Source: Prevotella sp. P5-50
GTDB lineage: Bacteria; Bacteroidota; Bacteroidia; Bacteroidales; Bacteroidaceae
DNA: 35,220 nucleotides
Direction: 5' to 3'
Assembly: GCF_002251295.1 (NCBI RefSeq)
Contig: NZ_NPJA01000032.1
Coordinates: 1 to 35,220, forward strand
A model generated the notes under the pieces. That model was not told the DNA's origin. It was given only the letters and a program-made list of their open reading frames with translations, and searched no databases. How positions within the stretch are numbered: the stretch's first letter is position 1; each line of letters begins with the position of its first letter. A program made the position numbers and the translations under genes. Below, in pieces: positions 1-8,001 of the stretch.

Positions 1-47
1 CGGCTTTTTTCTGAACTACCAAACTTTTTCGAGAAAAAAAATGCAGA

Positions 48-260
48 TTGCATGAAACTTTTTTGCAGAGATTGATTTCTGTCAAGCCGCAAAACGGGAA
101 CTCCTTATTTATTATATATAAAGGACGCGTGGAGGCGCACAAATCTTTTTCTTCATTTCCGATGGCTGAAAAAGCACCCGAAACGCACCAATGCCGCTAT
201 TTCAAAGTTTCACTTTTAGAGGGAAGCTTTGCGGAAATGTGCAAAGAACGGTGCGGTTAG
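48..260 (+). CDS. Doubtful 70-aa open reading frame
   Basis: An ATG-started frame of 70 codons begins MHETFLQRL and ends CKERCG before TAG. I recognise no domain, and there is no signal peptide or membrane segment. No TAnnTTTG box is visible in the 47 bases available upstream. The composition is mixed enough that a small protein cannot be excluded, but the frame lies in a repeat-rich region and may be chance. It is listed only because it is the best frame in this stretch. Confidence 0.15.
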   Translation: MHETFLQRLISVKPQNGNSLFIIYKGRVEAHKSFSSFPMAEKAPETHQCRYFKVSLLEGSFAEMCKERCG

Positions 261-357
261 AGAAGAGAAAATGAAAGTCATGATGATAAAATGATCAAGT
301 AAGGGTTACTTGAACGAAATGCTCATTTGACTTTGTAAGATGAGAATCTTGAGGCAT

Positions 358-383
358 TACGCACGCATGCACACACGCACGTG
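358..383. repeat. Alternating purine-pyrimidine tract, copy 1
   Basis: Twenty-six bases alternate strictly between pyrimidine and purine, mostly CA and CG steps. Eight bases later comes GCAAAAATCGA. A similar arrangement occurs at 33593-33632 in the same orientation. Such tracts can adopt left-handed DNA under supercoiling; that is a general property and has not been shown here. Confidence 0.6.
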
Positions 384-487
384 AGGTAGCAAAAATCGAA
401 CATTCCAACACCTTCGTTGGATAACAAGCTTTGAGACATGACGTTATCGTGGTGTTCGAAATGTATTGAGAAAGCGTTATAGAACAT

Positions 488-586
488 CAATTGAACAACA
501 ATCGGACACAAGCCGAACGGCAATCGAATACAAGCCGAACGACAATCGAATACCAATCGAACACGATCCGGATACTAATCATACGT
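488..586. repeat. 11-bp tandem array, nine imperfect units
   Basis: Nine consecutive 11-base units begin at 488, 499, 510, 521, 532, 543, 554, 565 and 576. The commonest form is CAATCGAATAC or CAATCGAACAC, alternating in part with AAGCCGAACGG or AAGCCGAACGA. An 11-bp period is not a multiple of three, so a coding origin is unlikely; it is close to one helical turn. Confidence 0.75.
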
Positions 587-630
587 CTGAAAGATGATAT
601 ATAGAGTTGCCCAAGAGATCTGGAGACTAC

Positions 631-741
631 GAAAGAATATCCAGGGAGCTGTGAAAGAATATCCAAGAAAGTACATAAGAATATCCAAGAAACTGGGAAA
701 GCCACTGAGAAGTCGGTGTTTGAATATCTGAAAATGACATT
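631..741. repeat. Decayed 22-23-bp tandem array
   Basis: Five units of 22, 23, 22, 22 and 22 bases begin at 631, 653, 676, 698 and 720. The first three share AGAATATCCA followed by a G-rich half; the last two are strongly diverged. A further poor unit can be read at 609-630. Confidence 0.6.
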
Positions 742-799
742 CAAACCATCTGGAAATCTTTTTCCTTCATTATATTGAAGTGATGGAGGTCGTATGATA

Positions 800-848
800 G
801 AAAAAAGGAATCTCTGAGGTTTTCTTCGGAAAGAAGCCCCAGAGATTT
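800..848 (-). terminator. Terminator of the PASTA-rluD-ddl-acyltransferase operon
   Basis: Bases 809-827 and 829-847 form an imperfect stem with AATCTCTG paired to CAGAGATT at the base. Read on the minus strand the hairpin is followed by CCTTTTTTC, a normal intrinsic terminator. It lies about 45 bases past the acyltransferase stop codon. Confidence 0.75.
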
Positions 849-890
849 CCGTTTATTATATGTCATGCGCCAACTTATAGCTGCTGCAGT

Positions 891-2060
891 TTACTCCACT
901 TTGGCTTTGAGATAGTTGCGCAATGGATTTGCATACATGGTAAGCATGCGTTCCCGTAGGAATTTCTCGTCAGGATTAGCGATTTTCACCTTCTCCAATT
1001 GTCCTTTGAGATAGTCTTCGAATCGTTTTTTGTCCGCCTCGGTATAATGTTGTGCATATTTTTTTGTACCTTCCAACTCATCGAGTGCGATGTAATTGCA
1101 GGGGAACAGACAATAATTAGCATGTAGTTCACGGTCAATACGCTTACTGAGTGCTGCAAAAAACTCCGTTTTTGGCAGATCACCGAGTTCGTCGATCCAT
1201 GTATTGATGGGTGCTGCACAATGATAATGCACACGTCCCTTATATCCAAAGATACCTGTTTTCATGTTATCGAGATCATCCTGGCGACTTTTCTTGAATG
1301 CCGGATTATCACGTTTCTGCTGAAATTCCTGTGCTTTAAGATAATCGCATGGGTCGAACTCATAGCTGATGGTGAGTGGAACGATATTGATTTCACGGAG
1401 GCTATCGATAGGTTTCCCCTCGCCTCCCATTGCCAACATCTTCAGTACAGAATCCTGCGTACGGTCGTCAGAATCCTTTGCTCTTCCTTCACGCTGTGCG
1501 ATCCAGATATTTTCATGCTTTTGTGTTACCGCATAATGTATATATCTGCTCATGATTTGGCTAGAGCGCAACATCTCTTTTGGCGTGAGTCCCCGTCTGA
1601 CCGTAAACGCCTTGTTCATGCGCACCAACCTTTTTATCCATGGGTAAATCAGGAGGTTATCGCCGATACCTATTTCCACGGTAGTAGGATATCCCGTTTT
1701 TACAAGCATGACGTCGAGTAGCGCCGAGTCGAGTACGATGTCTCTATGGTTGCTGACAAATGTATATCGGAGACTGAAATCGCGTGGCAAACAGTTATCA
1801 TCGAATGTGCATCCGTCCGTATGCTTCCGTATGATATGTCGCACGATAGGTTTCATAAACCTTTTCTGGAAGTCGAGTGGCGACTTAACCCCAATGAAAG
1901 CCATTTTCAGCACAGCGTTTCTCAATGATTTAGGCAGCCACGGCACGATGCCACGTAGCATGGTCGAGAATTGTCTGTCAGCAAGCAATTCATTGAAAGC
2001 CTGTTGCACTTCTCCCGTATCATAGGGTCTTATCTCGTCGAATTCAGCAGGAATAGCCAT
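891..2060 (-). CDS. PlsC-like lysophospholipid/glycerophosphate acyltransferase family protein
   Basis: The predicted protein has 389 residues and resembles the acyltransferases that acylate glycerol phosphate or related lipid acceptors at the inner membrane. Residues 104-111 (NHRDIVLD) form the catalytic His/Asp block; the spacing is one residue longer than the usual HxxxxD. QREGRAK supplies the acceptor-phosphate EGR-type motif. No membrane-spanning helix is obvious. I chose the ATG at 2060, which gives MAIPAEFDEIRPY ten bases after the ddl stop; a TTG at 2090 would overlap ddl and is less likely. It is the last gene of the operon. The acceptor is not determinable: phosphatidate synthesis, ornithine/glycine lipid or another lipid are all possible. 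Confidence 0.8.
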   Translation of the reverse strand: MAIPAEFDEIRPYDTGEVQQAFNELLADRQFSTMLRGIVPWLPKSLRNAVLKMAFIGVKSPLDFQKRFMKPIVRHIIRKHTDGCTFDDNCLPRDFSLRYTFVSNHRDIVLDSALLDVMLVKTGYPTTVEIGIGDNLLIYPWIKRLVRMNKAFTVRRGLTPKEMLRSSQIMSRYIHYAVTQKHENIWIAQREGRAKDSDDRTQDSVLKMLAMGGEGKPIDSLREINIVPLTISYEFDPCDYLKAQEFQQKRDNPAFKKSRQDDLDNMKTGIFGYKGRVHYHCAAPINTWIDELGDLPKTEFFAALSKRIDRELHANYCLFPCNYIALDELEGTKKYAQHYTEADKKRFEDYLKGQLEKVKIANPDEKFLRERMLTMYANPLRNYLKAKVE

Positions 2061-2070
2061 AATATTCGTA

Positions 2071-3063
2071 TCAGAATTGGTTTTCAACAATATCGGTGAG
2101 CACGTCGCTCATTTTGAGTCCCGCAGCCTTAACCTGTTGCGGTATGAAGCTGGTAGGTGTCATTCCAGGAGTTGTATTCACTTCAAGCATAGAAATTTTT
2201 CCCTCCTTAGAGATGATATAGTCAATGCGTATGATGCCATTGCAGTGCAGGATATCATAGATATGACTGGTAATTTCTTTAACGCGACGTGTCACATCTT
2301 CTGGCAGACGGGCAGGTGTAATCTCCTGTACCTGTCCATTATACTTAGCATCATAGTCGAAAAATTCGTTTGTTGTCACGACTTCTGTAGCAGGAAACAC
2401 AACCGATTTCTCTTTAGTCTTATATACACCGATAGAAATCTCGGTACCTTCCAGATACTGTTCGACCATCACTTCCGAGCTTTCCATCATAGCTTTTCTG
2501 ATAGCAGGAGCCAGTTGGTCACGGTTTTTCACTTTGGAGACACCGAATGACGATCCATCAGCAGCCGGTTTTACGAAGCATGGCATTCCGATACGCGCCT
2601 CAATTTCCTCGTCAGACACCAGTTCTTCATATCCTTGTCTGATGAGCAGGGAATCAGCCACGCTCACTCCGTATCCTTTGAGATACTGGTTGAGCACAAA
2701 CTTATCGAAAGTCATAGCCTCAACGAGCACGCCACTTGTACTGTATGGCACCCCCACGAGGTCGAAATATCCCTGCATGATACCGTTTTCTCCCGGTGTT
2801 CCATGAATGGTGATATAGGCATAATCGAATGTTTTAGCCTTTCCGTTTTCCACAAAAGAAAAGTCGTTACGGTCGATGCGCGCAGTAGTTCCGTCGGGCA
2901 GTTCCACATTCCAGTCCTGTCCTTTTACATCGACGATATATACATTATACCGCTCTTTGTCGAAAAACGAAAAGAGTCCTTGTGCTGAGCGCAGCGATAC
3001 GTCGTGTTCTGAAGAGTCGCCACCGCATACGATGGCGATGTCACGTTTCAAATTGTTGATCAT
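2071..3063 (-). CDS. ddl: D-alanine--D-alanine ligase
   Basis: The 330-residue cytosolic ATP-grasp enzyme joins two D-alanines for the peptidoglycan stem peptide. Visible motifs in order are GGDSSEHDVS near residue 14, HGTPGENG near 87, KPAADGSSFGVSKV (ATP binding) near 165, the mobile loop EFFDYDAKY near 233, and IIRIDY then LEVNTTPGMTPTS, which carry the metal ligands and the oxyanion-hole region. The Tyr/Lys of the mobile loop suggest a D-Ala-D-Ala rather than D-Ala-D-lactate enzyme. The start is ATG, 12 bases after the rluD stop. Together with the PASTA protein upstream, this operon leans towards cell-wall synthesis. Confidence 0.96.
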   Translation of the reverse strand: MINNLKRDIAIVCGGDSSEHDVSLRSAQGLFSFFDKERYNVYIVDVKGQDWNVELPDGTTARIDRNDFSFVENGKAKTFDYAYITIHGTPGENGIMQGYFDLVGVPYSTSGVLVEAMTFDKFVLNQYLKGYGVSVADSLLIRQGYEELVSDEEIEARIGMPCFVKPAADGSSFGVSKVKNRDQLAPAIRKAMMESSEVMVEQYLEGTEISIGVYKTKEKSVVFPATEVVTTNEFFDYDAKYNGQVQEITPARLPEDVTRRVKEITSHIYDILHCNGIIRIDYIISKEGKISMLEVNTTPGMTPTSFIPQQVKAAGLKMSDVLTDIVENQF

Positions 3064-3075
3064 TCGTGTATGTTG

Positions 3076-4197
3076 TTATATTGTTTGTTGTTCCGGTTTC
3101 ATATATTTGCGCCATTTTTCAATCAGCGCCTCCATATCAGCTGCCAATGGCGAATTGAAGTCCATTTGCTGTTTGGTGACAGGATGCACAAATCCGAGTG
3201 TGCGTGCGTGTAGCGCTTGCCTTCCACATATTTTGAAGCAGTTTTGTATAAACGCCTTATAGGATGCAGAGCGTTCACCTCTTAGTATTTCCATTCCGCC
3301 ATATCGTTCATCTCCGAAGAGCGGGTGTCCTATATGTTTCATGTGTGCACGTATCTGGTGTGTTCTCCCAGTTTCGAGTCTGCATTCGACGAGTGTCACA
3401 TACCCGAATCGCTCCAGTACCCGATAGTGTGTGACCGCCGTTTTACCGATATCTCCGCCTGGTGTGAATACCGCCATGCGCAGTCTATCCTTCGGATCGC
3501 GTCCTATATTTCCCTCTATGCGTCCAGTGTCTTCGGTAAGGTTTCCCCATACGAGTGCATTATAACTTCTGTGTGTATCGTGATTGAAGAACTGGACACC
3601 GAGTTCTGTCTTTGCCTCTGGTGTTTTAGCCACGACGAGGAGTCCGCTTGTATCTTTATCTATACGGTGTACGAGTCCCACAGCGGGGTCGTTGGGGTCG
3701 TATGTCGGCAGATCCCGCAAGTGCCATGCTATGGCATTGACGAGTGTTCCTGTAAAATTTCCACATCCCGGATGCACCACGAGTCCTGCTGGTTTGTTGA
3801 CCACCATCAGTTGGTCGTCCTCATATACCACATCGATTGGTATGTTTTCCGGCACGATTGACGTATCATGGTGTGGCCTGTCGAGCATCAGCGTGATGAT
3901 ATCACCCGGTCTGACCTTATAGTTACTTTTGACAGGATTGCCGTTTACATGTACATATCCCGCATCGGCAGCCTTCTGTATTCTGTTTCTGGACGAGTGC
4001 TGCACATGTTCCGACATATATTTGTCGATTCTCACGGGCACTTGTCCTTTATCGACTTCCATGCGCAAATGCTCATACAGTCCGTCGTCAGAAGGTCCGT
4101 CGTTGCTCCCTTGTTGGTCCGCATCGAGTCCGAAATCGTCATCCATTTCGATTTCGTCGTATCCTATTTCGTTTATTTCGTTGCTTTTATCTTTCAT
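3076..4197 (-). CDS. rluD: RluA/RluD-family 23S rRNA pseudouridine synthase
   Basis: The protein has 373 residues from the ATG at 4197; a TTG at 4227 would add ten residues and is not favoured. An acidic, poorly conserved extension occupies residues 1-45, an S4 RNA-binding domain lies at about 55-110, and the catalytic domain follows. HRIDKDTSGLLVVAK at 177-191 contains the catalytic Asp (residue 180), and RTHQIRAHM is the second family signature. The family isomerises uridines in large-subunit rRNA, and the S4 domain plus sequence favour RluD over RluA. The acidic leader is longer than in enterobacterial RluD. It is co-transcribed between the PASTA gene (33 bases upstream) and ddl. Confidence 0.92.
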   Translation of the reverse strand: MKDKSNEINEIGYDEIEMDDDFGLDADQQGSNDGPSDDGLYEHLRMEVDKGQVPVRIDKYMSEHVQHSSRNRIQKAADAGYVHVNGNPVKSNYKVRPGDIITLMLDRPHHDTSIVPENIPIDVVYEDDQLMVVNKPAGLVVHPGCGNFTGTLVNAIAWHLRDLPTYDPNDPAVGLVHRIDKDTSGLLVVAKTPEAKTELGVQFFNHDTHRSYNALVWGNLTEDTGRIEGNIGRDPKDRLRMAVFTPGGDIGKTAVTHYRVLERFGYVTLVECRLETGRTHQIRAHMKHIGHPLFGDERYGGMEILRGERSASYKAFIQNCFKICGRQALHARTLGFVHPVTKQQMDFNSPLAADMEALIEKWRKYMKPEQQTI

Positions 4198-4230
4198 TAC
4201 AGTCGTTATATCGGCGTTGGCGGTCAATGG

Positions 4231-4893
4231 TTATGGTGCTGTCACTTCTTGAAAATCATCGACATCTCCCCCACTTTGTGTTTCGTTGCCATATCCGGCA
4301 TCGGGTTCCACATAGTTTATATCTACATCTTGGTCGTCGTAGGTACCTTTTCCCACCATGAGTGTGAGTGGATATTCTATAGAGATGCGGTCTCCGTTAG
4401 CCACTCTTCTTCCTCTGCAGAGTATGCCATAGACCCAATCTTTCTCTCCTGCTACTTTTTTTGCAGGCAGCACATTGAATCCGAGCGATTTGAGCTTCGC
4501 CTCAGCTTCTCTGTAGCTTGAGTTGTCAACAATGTCTGGTATTTCTATTGTAGGCGACGATGGCGAGTTGACCGTGACATAGATGACGCGGCCTTCTTTC
4601 ACCTTTGTGCCATAGTCTGGGCTTTGTGCGAGAATGCAGTTGGCAGGCAGAGTCTTGACATAGCCAGAGTCGCTGACAGCAATTTTCAGTCCGTCTTGTT
4701 GCAGCAGTTGGTCTGCCTTGTTATAATCCATGTCTTTCAGGTCAGGCACGGGTATTCCCACTCCGTGCTTAGTATATATACTGAGTCCCACGTTGATGCC
4801 CACGACGATGAGTATGACCACTGCCGCCATAGCCAGCAGATGGAAGCACAGATAGGGACTGAACAGTTTTCCAAAGAATTCCTTGACGTTCAT
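4231..4893 (-). CDS. Membrane-anchored PASTA-domain protein
   Basis: A 220-residue protein with a short cytoplasmic segment, one transmembrane helix (about 16-39), and two PASTA repeats outside the membrane (about 46-110 and 115-182), followed by an acidic low-complexity tail. PASTA domains bind uncrosslinked peptidoglycan in penicillin-binding proteins and Ser/Thr kinases. Here there is no kinase or transpeptidase domain, so the protein is more likely a scaffold or sensor in the periplasm. It is the first gene of the operon with rluD, ddl and an acyltransferase; its promoter is at 4921-4952. The coupling to ddl supports a cell-wall role, but the exact function is inference. Confidence 0.88.
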   Translation of the reverse strand: MNVKEFFGKLFSPYLCFHLLAMAAVVILIVVGINVGLSIYTKHGVGIPVPDLKDMDYNKADQLLQQDGLKIAVSDSGYVKTLPANCILAQSPDYGTKVKEGRVIYVTVNSPSSPTIEIPDIVDNSSYREAEAKLKSLGFNVLPAKKVAGEKDWVYGILCRGRRVANGDRISIEYPLTLMVGKGTYDDQDVDINYVEPDAGYGNETQSGGDVDDFQEVTAP

Positions 4894-4920
4894 ATATTAT
4901 TAATAGGTGTAACCAATGGG

Positions 4921-4952
4921 CAAAAGTACGAAGAATAATCCATACTACCAAA
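4921..4952 (-). promoter_or_regulatory. Promoter of the PASTA-rluD-ddl-acyltransferase operon
   Basis: On the minus strand TTTG (4952-4949), a 20-base spacer and TACTTTTG (4928-4921) match the Bacteroidetes consensus exactly. The -7 box is 27 bases before the ATG. Confidence 0.85.
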
Positions 4953-4961
4953 TGAATAAAC

Positions 4962-4997
4962 AAAAAAAAGAGAGACAGCCTCATGGGTCGTCTCTCT
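4962..4997 (-). terminator. rpmH intrinsic terminator
   Basis: AGAGAGAC and GTCTCTCT pair around a 13-base loop, and the minus strand continues with eight T residues. It separates rpmH from the PASTA operon promoter, which begins about ten bases further on. Confidence 0.9.
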
Positions 4998-5031
4998 ATG
5001 TTCTTGTTTCGTCTCCTACTGAAACCGCCAT

Positions 5032-5187
5032 TTACTTACCGTGATTCTCGTGAGATACGGTCAACTTCTTACGGCCCTTAGCGCGGCGTGAAGCCAGCAC
5101 GCGACGACCATTCTTGCTTGCCATACGCTCGCGGAAACCATGCTTGTTCACGCGACGACGATTGTGAGGCTGAAATGTTCTTTTCAT
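5032..5187 (-). CDS. rpmH: 50S ribosomal protein L34
   Basis: A 51-residue, very basic protein beginning [12 protein letters not shown] and containing [20 protein letters not shown] and KGRKKLTV, which is the L34 signature from end to end. L34 is a small component of the large ribosomal subunit. The usual neighbours rnpA and dnaA are absent here; the gene is a single-gene unit with its own promoter (5235-5266) and terminator (4962-4997), divergent from efp. Confidence 0.97.
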   Translation of the reverse strand: MKRTFQPHNRRRVNKHGFRERMASKNGRRVLASRRAKGRKKLTVSHENHGK

Positions 5188-5234
5188 TGTCTTATTATAT
5201 TTTTATTTTTGTTATTATTCCACAATTCGGGTTG

Positions 5235-5266
5235 CAAAATTACGCATTATTTTCGAAATACGCAAG
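5235..5266 (-). promoter_or_regulatory. rpmH promoter
   Basis: On the minus strand CTTG, a 20-base spacer and TAATTTTG lie 48 bases before the rpmH ATG. The -7 box is perfect and the -33 box matches three of four positions. Confidence 0.7.
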
Positions 5267-5316
5267 TTTTATACGATTTTTAGCACATAAAAAGCCGTTT
5301 TTTTATATTTTCTTCG

Positions 5317-5324
5317 TAACTTTG
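5317..5324 (+). promoter_or_regulatory. efp promoter, -7 box
   Basis: TAACTTTG fits TAnnTTTG, 55 bases before the efp ATG. The -33 position is a T-run rather than a clear TTTG, so only the -7 box is claimed. Confidence 0.6.
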
Positions 5325-5379
5325 CACCGCTTTTTACAAACTAAGCCATAAGAAGTTACAATTTTACAGATAAAACAAT

Positions 5380-5946
5380 ATGATTAAATCACAAGACATC
5401 AAGAAGGGCACCTGCATCCGCATGGATGGCAAGCTCTATTTCTGCATCGACTTCCTCCACGTGAAGCCAGGTAAAGGAAACACCATCATGCGTACTACTC
5501 TCAAGGATGTGGTAAGCGGTCGTGTATTGGAAAAGCGCTTCAACATCGGTGAAGCCCTTGAAGACGTTCGTGTGGAGCGTCGTCCCTACCAGTATCTTTA
5601 TCAGGAAGGTGCTGACTACATTTTCATGAACCAAGAGACTTTCGACCAGATTCCCATTGCCAAGGATCTGATTACCGGTGTTGATTTCATGAAGGAGAGC
5701 GATATCGTAGAAGTTGTCAGCGACGCCGACACCAACACTATCCTCTTTGCCGAAATGCCTGTGAAGACCAATCTTCGCATCACTCACTCTGAGCCAGGCA
5801 TCAAGGGCGATACCGCTACCAATGCTACCAAGCCTGCTACACTGGAGACTGGTGTAGAGATTCGCGTTCCCCTGTTTATTGACGAGGGTGACCTCGTACA
5901 GGTTGACACCCGCGACGGCAGTTACTTGAACCGCGTAAAGGAGTAA
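5380..5946 (+). CDS. efp: Translation elongation factor P
   Basis: A 188-residue three-domain protein of standard EF-P length that rescues ribosomes stalled at polyproline. The KPGKGNT loop places the normally modified lysine at residue 32, and the C-terminal signature TRDGSYLNRV is present. No lysine-modifying enzyme (EpmA/EpmB type) is encoded in this window. The start ATG follows the -7 box by about 55 bases. The next gene, a glycosyltransferase, starts at the base immediately after the stop codon, so the two are probably co-transcribed. A long minus-strand frame over this gene is a shadow of its codon use. Confidence 0.97.
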   Translation: MIKSQDIKKGTCIRMDGKLYFCIDFLHVKPGKGNTIMRTTLKDVVSGRVLEKRFNIGEALEDVRVERRPYQYLYQEGADYIFMNQETFDQIPIAKDLITGVDFMKESDIVEVVSDADTNTILFAEMPVKTNLRITHSEPGIKGDTATNATKPATLETGVEIRVPLFIDEGDLVQVDTRDGSYLNRVKE

Positions 5947-6984
5947 ATGAAATATTCCATCATCGTCCCCGTCTATAATCGCCCCGATGAGATAGGCGAG
6001 TTGCTTGAGAGTCTTTGCTCTCAAACAGAGACCGATTTTGAGGTAATTGTAGTAGAGGACGGATCCCAAATCCCATGCAAGGATGTTTGCGAGAAATTCG
6101 CAAGCATCCTTGATTTGCATTATTACAATAAGGAAAACAGCGGTCCCGGCATGAGCCGCAACTATGGTGCTGAGCGATCTGCAGGCGATTATATCATCGT
6201 GCTCGACTCCGATGTGGTATTGCCCGACGGCTATCTTGCTGCCATCAACCGCGAGTTGAATCAGCATCCCGTCGATGCTTTCGGCGGTCCCGACGCTTCA
6301 CATCCCTCGTTTACTGCCATCCAGAAGGCCATTTCCTACTCGATGACGAGTTTTTTTACCACCGGCGGCATCCGCGGTGGCAAAGCCAAACTCGACAAGT
6401 TCTATCCCCGTTCGTTCAACATGGGTATTCGTCGTGAGGTCTATGCACATCTGAATGGATTTGCCAAGATGCGTTTTGGCGAGGATATCGACTTCAGTTA
6501 TCGCATAGTAGAAGCAGGCTATTCCACCCGACTCTTCCCCGAAGCATGGGTTTGGCATAAGCGCCGCACCGACTTCCGCAAGTTTTTCCGCCAGGTGTAT
6601 AACAGCGGCATAGCACGCATCAACCTTGAGAAGCTCCATCCCGGCACGCTCAAATTAGTGCATCTGCTGCCTATGGTCTTCACCGTAGGCGTCATTGCCC
6701 TTATCCTTGCCAGCGCCGTAGGCCGTGCGCTGATGCACTATTGTCCCGAAGGCCAATGGCTGTGGCTGTTTGTCTGTCCGTGGATTCCCATTCTACTCTA
6801 TTCACTCATCATTCTTATCGACTCCACCGTGTGCAACAAGAGTCTGAAGGTTGGCATCCTCAGTGTGCCCGCCGCCTTTGTCCAGCTTATGGGATATGGC
6901 TTCGGATTCATAGAGTCTTGGTGGAAGCGCTGTGTCAGAAAGCAAGACGAGTTTACGGCTTTCGAGAAGAATTTCTATAAATAA
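5947..6984 (+). CDS. Family 2 glycosyltransferase with C-terminal membrane helices
   Basis: The 345-residue protein begins with a GT-A domain: YSIIVPVYNRPDEIGELL at the N-terminus, VVEDGS near 36-40, the metal-binding DSD at 87-89, and FGEDIDFSYRI as the late ED acceptor/catalytic motif. Three hydrophobic helices fill the last 110 residues, which suggests attachment to the inner membrane with the active domain in the cytoplasm. Such enzymes transfer a nucleotide-activated sugar to a lipid or surface glycan. The donor and acceptor are not identifiable, and no polysaccharide cluster surrounds it. The start codon abuts the efp stop codon with no gap. Confidence 0.85.
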   Translation: MKYSIIVPVYNRPDEIGELLESLCSQTETDFEVIVVEDGSQIPCKDVCEKFASILDLHYYNKENSGPGMSRNYGAERSAGDYIIVLDSDVVLPDGYLAAINRELNQHPVDAFGGPDASHPSFTAIQKAISYSMTSFFTTGGIRGGKAKLDKFYPRSFNMGIRREVYAHLNGFAKMRFGEDIDFSYRIVEAGYSTRLFPEAWVWHKRRTDFRKFFRQVYNSGIARINLEKLHPGTLKLVHLLPMVFTVGVIALILASAVGRALMHYCPEGQWLWLFVCPWIPILLYSLIILIDSTVCNKSLKVGILSVPAAFVQLMGYGFGFIESWWKRCVRKQDEFTAFEKNFYK

Positions 6985-7009
6985 ACTTACTCTGTCGAGT
7001 AGCATCCGT

Positions 7010-7699
7010 ATGGACAAACTCAGCATCACCCAATGGGCAGAAGACGACCGACCGCGTGAAAAACTCATGCGACTGGGTCCCGAAGCATTGAGCAATGCCG
7101 AGCTCATGGCCATTCTCATCGGTTCGGGCACCCCTGAAGAGAGTGCCGTCGATCTGATGAAACGGGTGCTCAACGACTGTAACAACAACCTCAACACGCT
7201 GGGCAAGCGCAGCATTGCCCAACTCATGGAGTACAAAGGTGTGGGGCCTGCCAAGGCTGTCACCATTATGGCGGCATGCGAACTGGGCAAGCGCCGCCAG
7301 ATGGAAAAGGCAGAAGTGCGTCCTAAGCTCGATTCGGCAGAGGCGATCTATCAATACATGCACCCCAAGATGCAAGACCTTGATGTGGAAGAGGCATGGG
7401 CATTGCTCATGAATCAGAATTTCAATCTCCTCAAGGCAGTGCGTCTCTCCCATGGCGGCATCAGCGAAACGGCGGTCGATGTGCGCATCATACTGAAAGA
7501 GGCCTTGCTTGCCAATGCCACTATAGTTGCCATCTGCCACAACCATCCCAGCAACAACCATCGCCCAAGTAGCAACGATGACCGCCTGACGGAACTGGTG
7601 AGAAAGGCTTGCCAGACCATGCGTATCTTCATGCTCGACCATATCATCATCACCGACGGACGTTATTATAGTTATCGAGAAGAGGGTCGTTTGTCTTGA
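7010..7699 (+). CDS. radC: RadC family (JAB/MPN+ domain) protein
   Basis: 229 residues from the ATG at 7010; a GTG at 6932 would overlap the glycosyltransferase by 53 bases and is unlikely. A helix-hairpin-helix segment (about 74-92, YKGVGPAKAVTIMAACELG) precedes a JAB1/MPN-type metalloprotease fold with HNHPS at 177-181 and downstream acidic residues (ND/D at 189-191), the zinc-ligand pattern of the family. The common GDP after HNHPS is replaced by NNH. RadC was once tied to DNA repair, but its biochemical role is unsettled. It lies 25 bases after the glycosyltransferase and may be the last gene of the efp unit. No terminator is visible after it. Confidence 0.92.
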   Translation: MDKLSITQWAEDDRPREKLMRLGPEALSNAELMAILIGSGTPEESAVDLMKRVLNDCNNNLNTLGKRSIAQLMEYKGVGPAKAVTIMAACELGKRRQMEKAEVRPKLDSAEAIYQYMHPKMQDLDVEEAWALLMNQNFNLLKAVRLSHGGISETAVDVRIILKEALLANATIVAICHNHPSNNHRPSSNDDRLTELVRKACQTMRIFMLDHIIITDGRYYSYREEGRLS

Positions 7700-7736
7700 A
7701 TATCAGCCATATAGACCCATCGCGCAGCATACCTTT

Positions 7737-7824
7737 CTCAGCAATTTCAATGTATTTGCTCAGCAATTTCAATGAATTTACTCAGCAATTTCAATGAATT
7801 TGGTCAGCAAACTCAATGAATTTG
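7737..7824. repeat. 22-bp tandem array A, four units
   Basis: Units begin at 7737, 7759, 7781 and 7803, each exactly 22 bases. Units 2 and 3 differ only at the last base. Within a unit the 17-base core CAATTTCAATGAATTTG is nearly a perfect dyad, with one mismatched pair and one central base. Confidence 0.9.
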
Positions 7825-7913
7825 CATCATCAACGAATATTTCGTTTACCTTCTATACATATCTTCAGACTACGTTGCGCAAGTTTCATAGCCTTGCAAA
7901 ACAAATTACTTTC

Positions 7914-8001
7914 CTCAGCAAATCAATTTACTTTGCTCGGCAAATCAATTTGTTTTCCTCGGCAAATCAATTTGTTTTCCTCGGCAAATCAATTTGATTT
8001 G
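7914..8001. repeat. 22-bp tandem array B, four units
   Basis: Units begin at 7914, 7936, 7958 and 7980, each 22 bases; units 2 and 3 are identical. All start CTCAGC or CTCGGC like array A, and units 2-4 carry the short dyad CAAATCAATTTG. Array B therefore looks like a diverged relative of array A with the same period. Confidence 0.9.

Larger units (their letters stand above)
1..890. other. Intergenic region without a convincing gene
   Basis: The stretch before the first clear gene is AT-rich and holds an alternating purine-pyrimidine tract (358-383), a nine-unit 11-bp array (488-586), a decayed 22-bp array (about 609-741) and the operon terminator (800-848). Small reading frames on both strands across 320-745 simply read through the repeats and resemble no family I recognise. 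The left edge is cut by the window, so 1-47 could be the tail of an upstream unit. Confidence 0.6.

Noticed and set aside
2061..2090. Upstream TTG start for the acyltransferase
   Set aside because: It would overlap ddl by 20 bases, and the conserved-looking start MAIPAEFDEIRPY fits the ATG at 2060. Similar TTG/GTG extensions of rluD, radC, DUF59 and DUF3943 were rejected for the same kind of reason.
4893..4915. Recurrent GGTGTAA near gene starts (also at 16243, 18179, 32347)
   Set aside because: A 7-mer is expected about four times on both strands of this window, and the orientation relative to the genes is inconsistent.
5389..6267. 292-codon minus-strand open frame
   Set aside because: It lies opposite efp and the glycosyltransferase, both with clear motifs. 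It resembles no protein family and is a codon-usage shadow.
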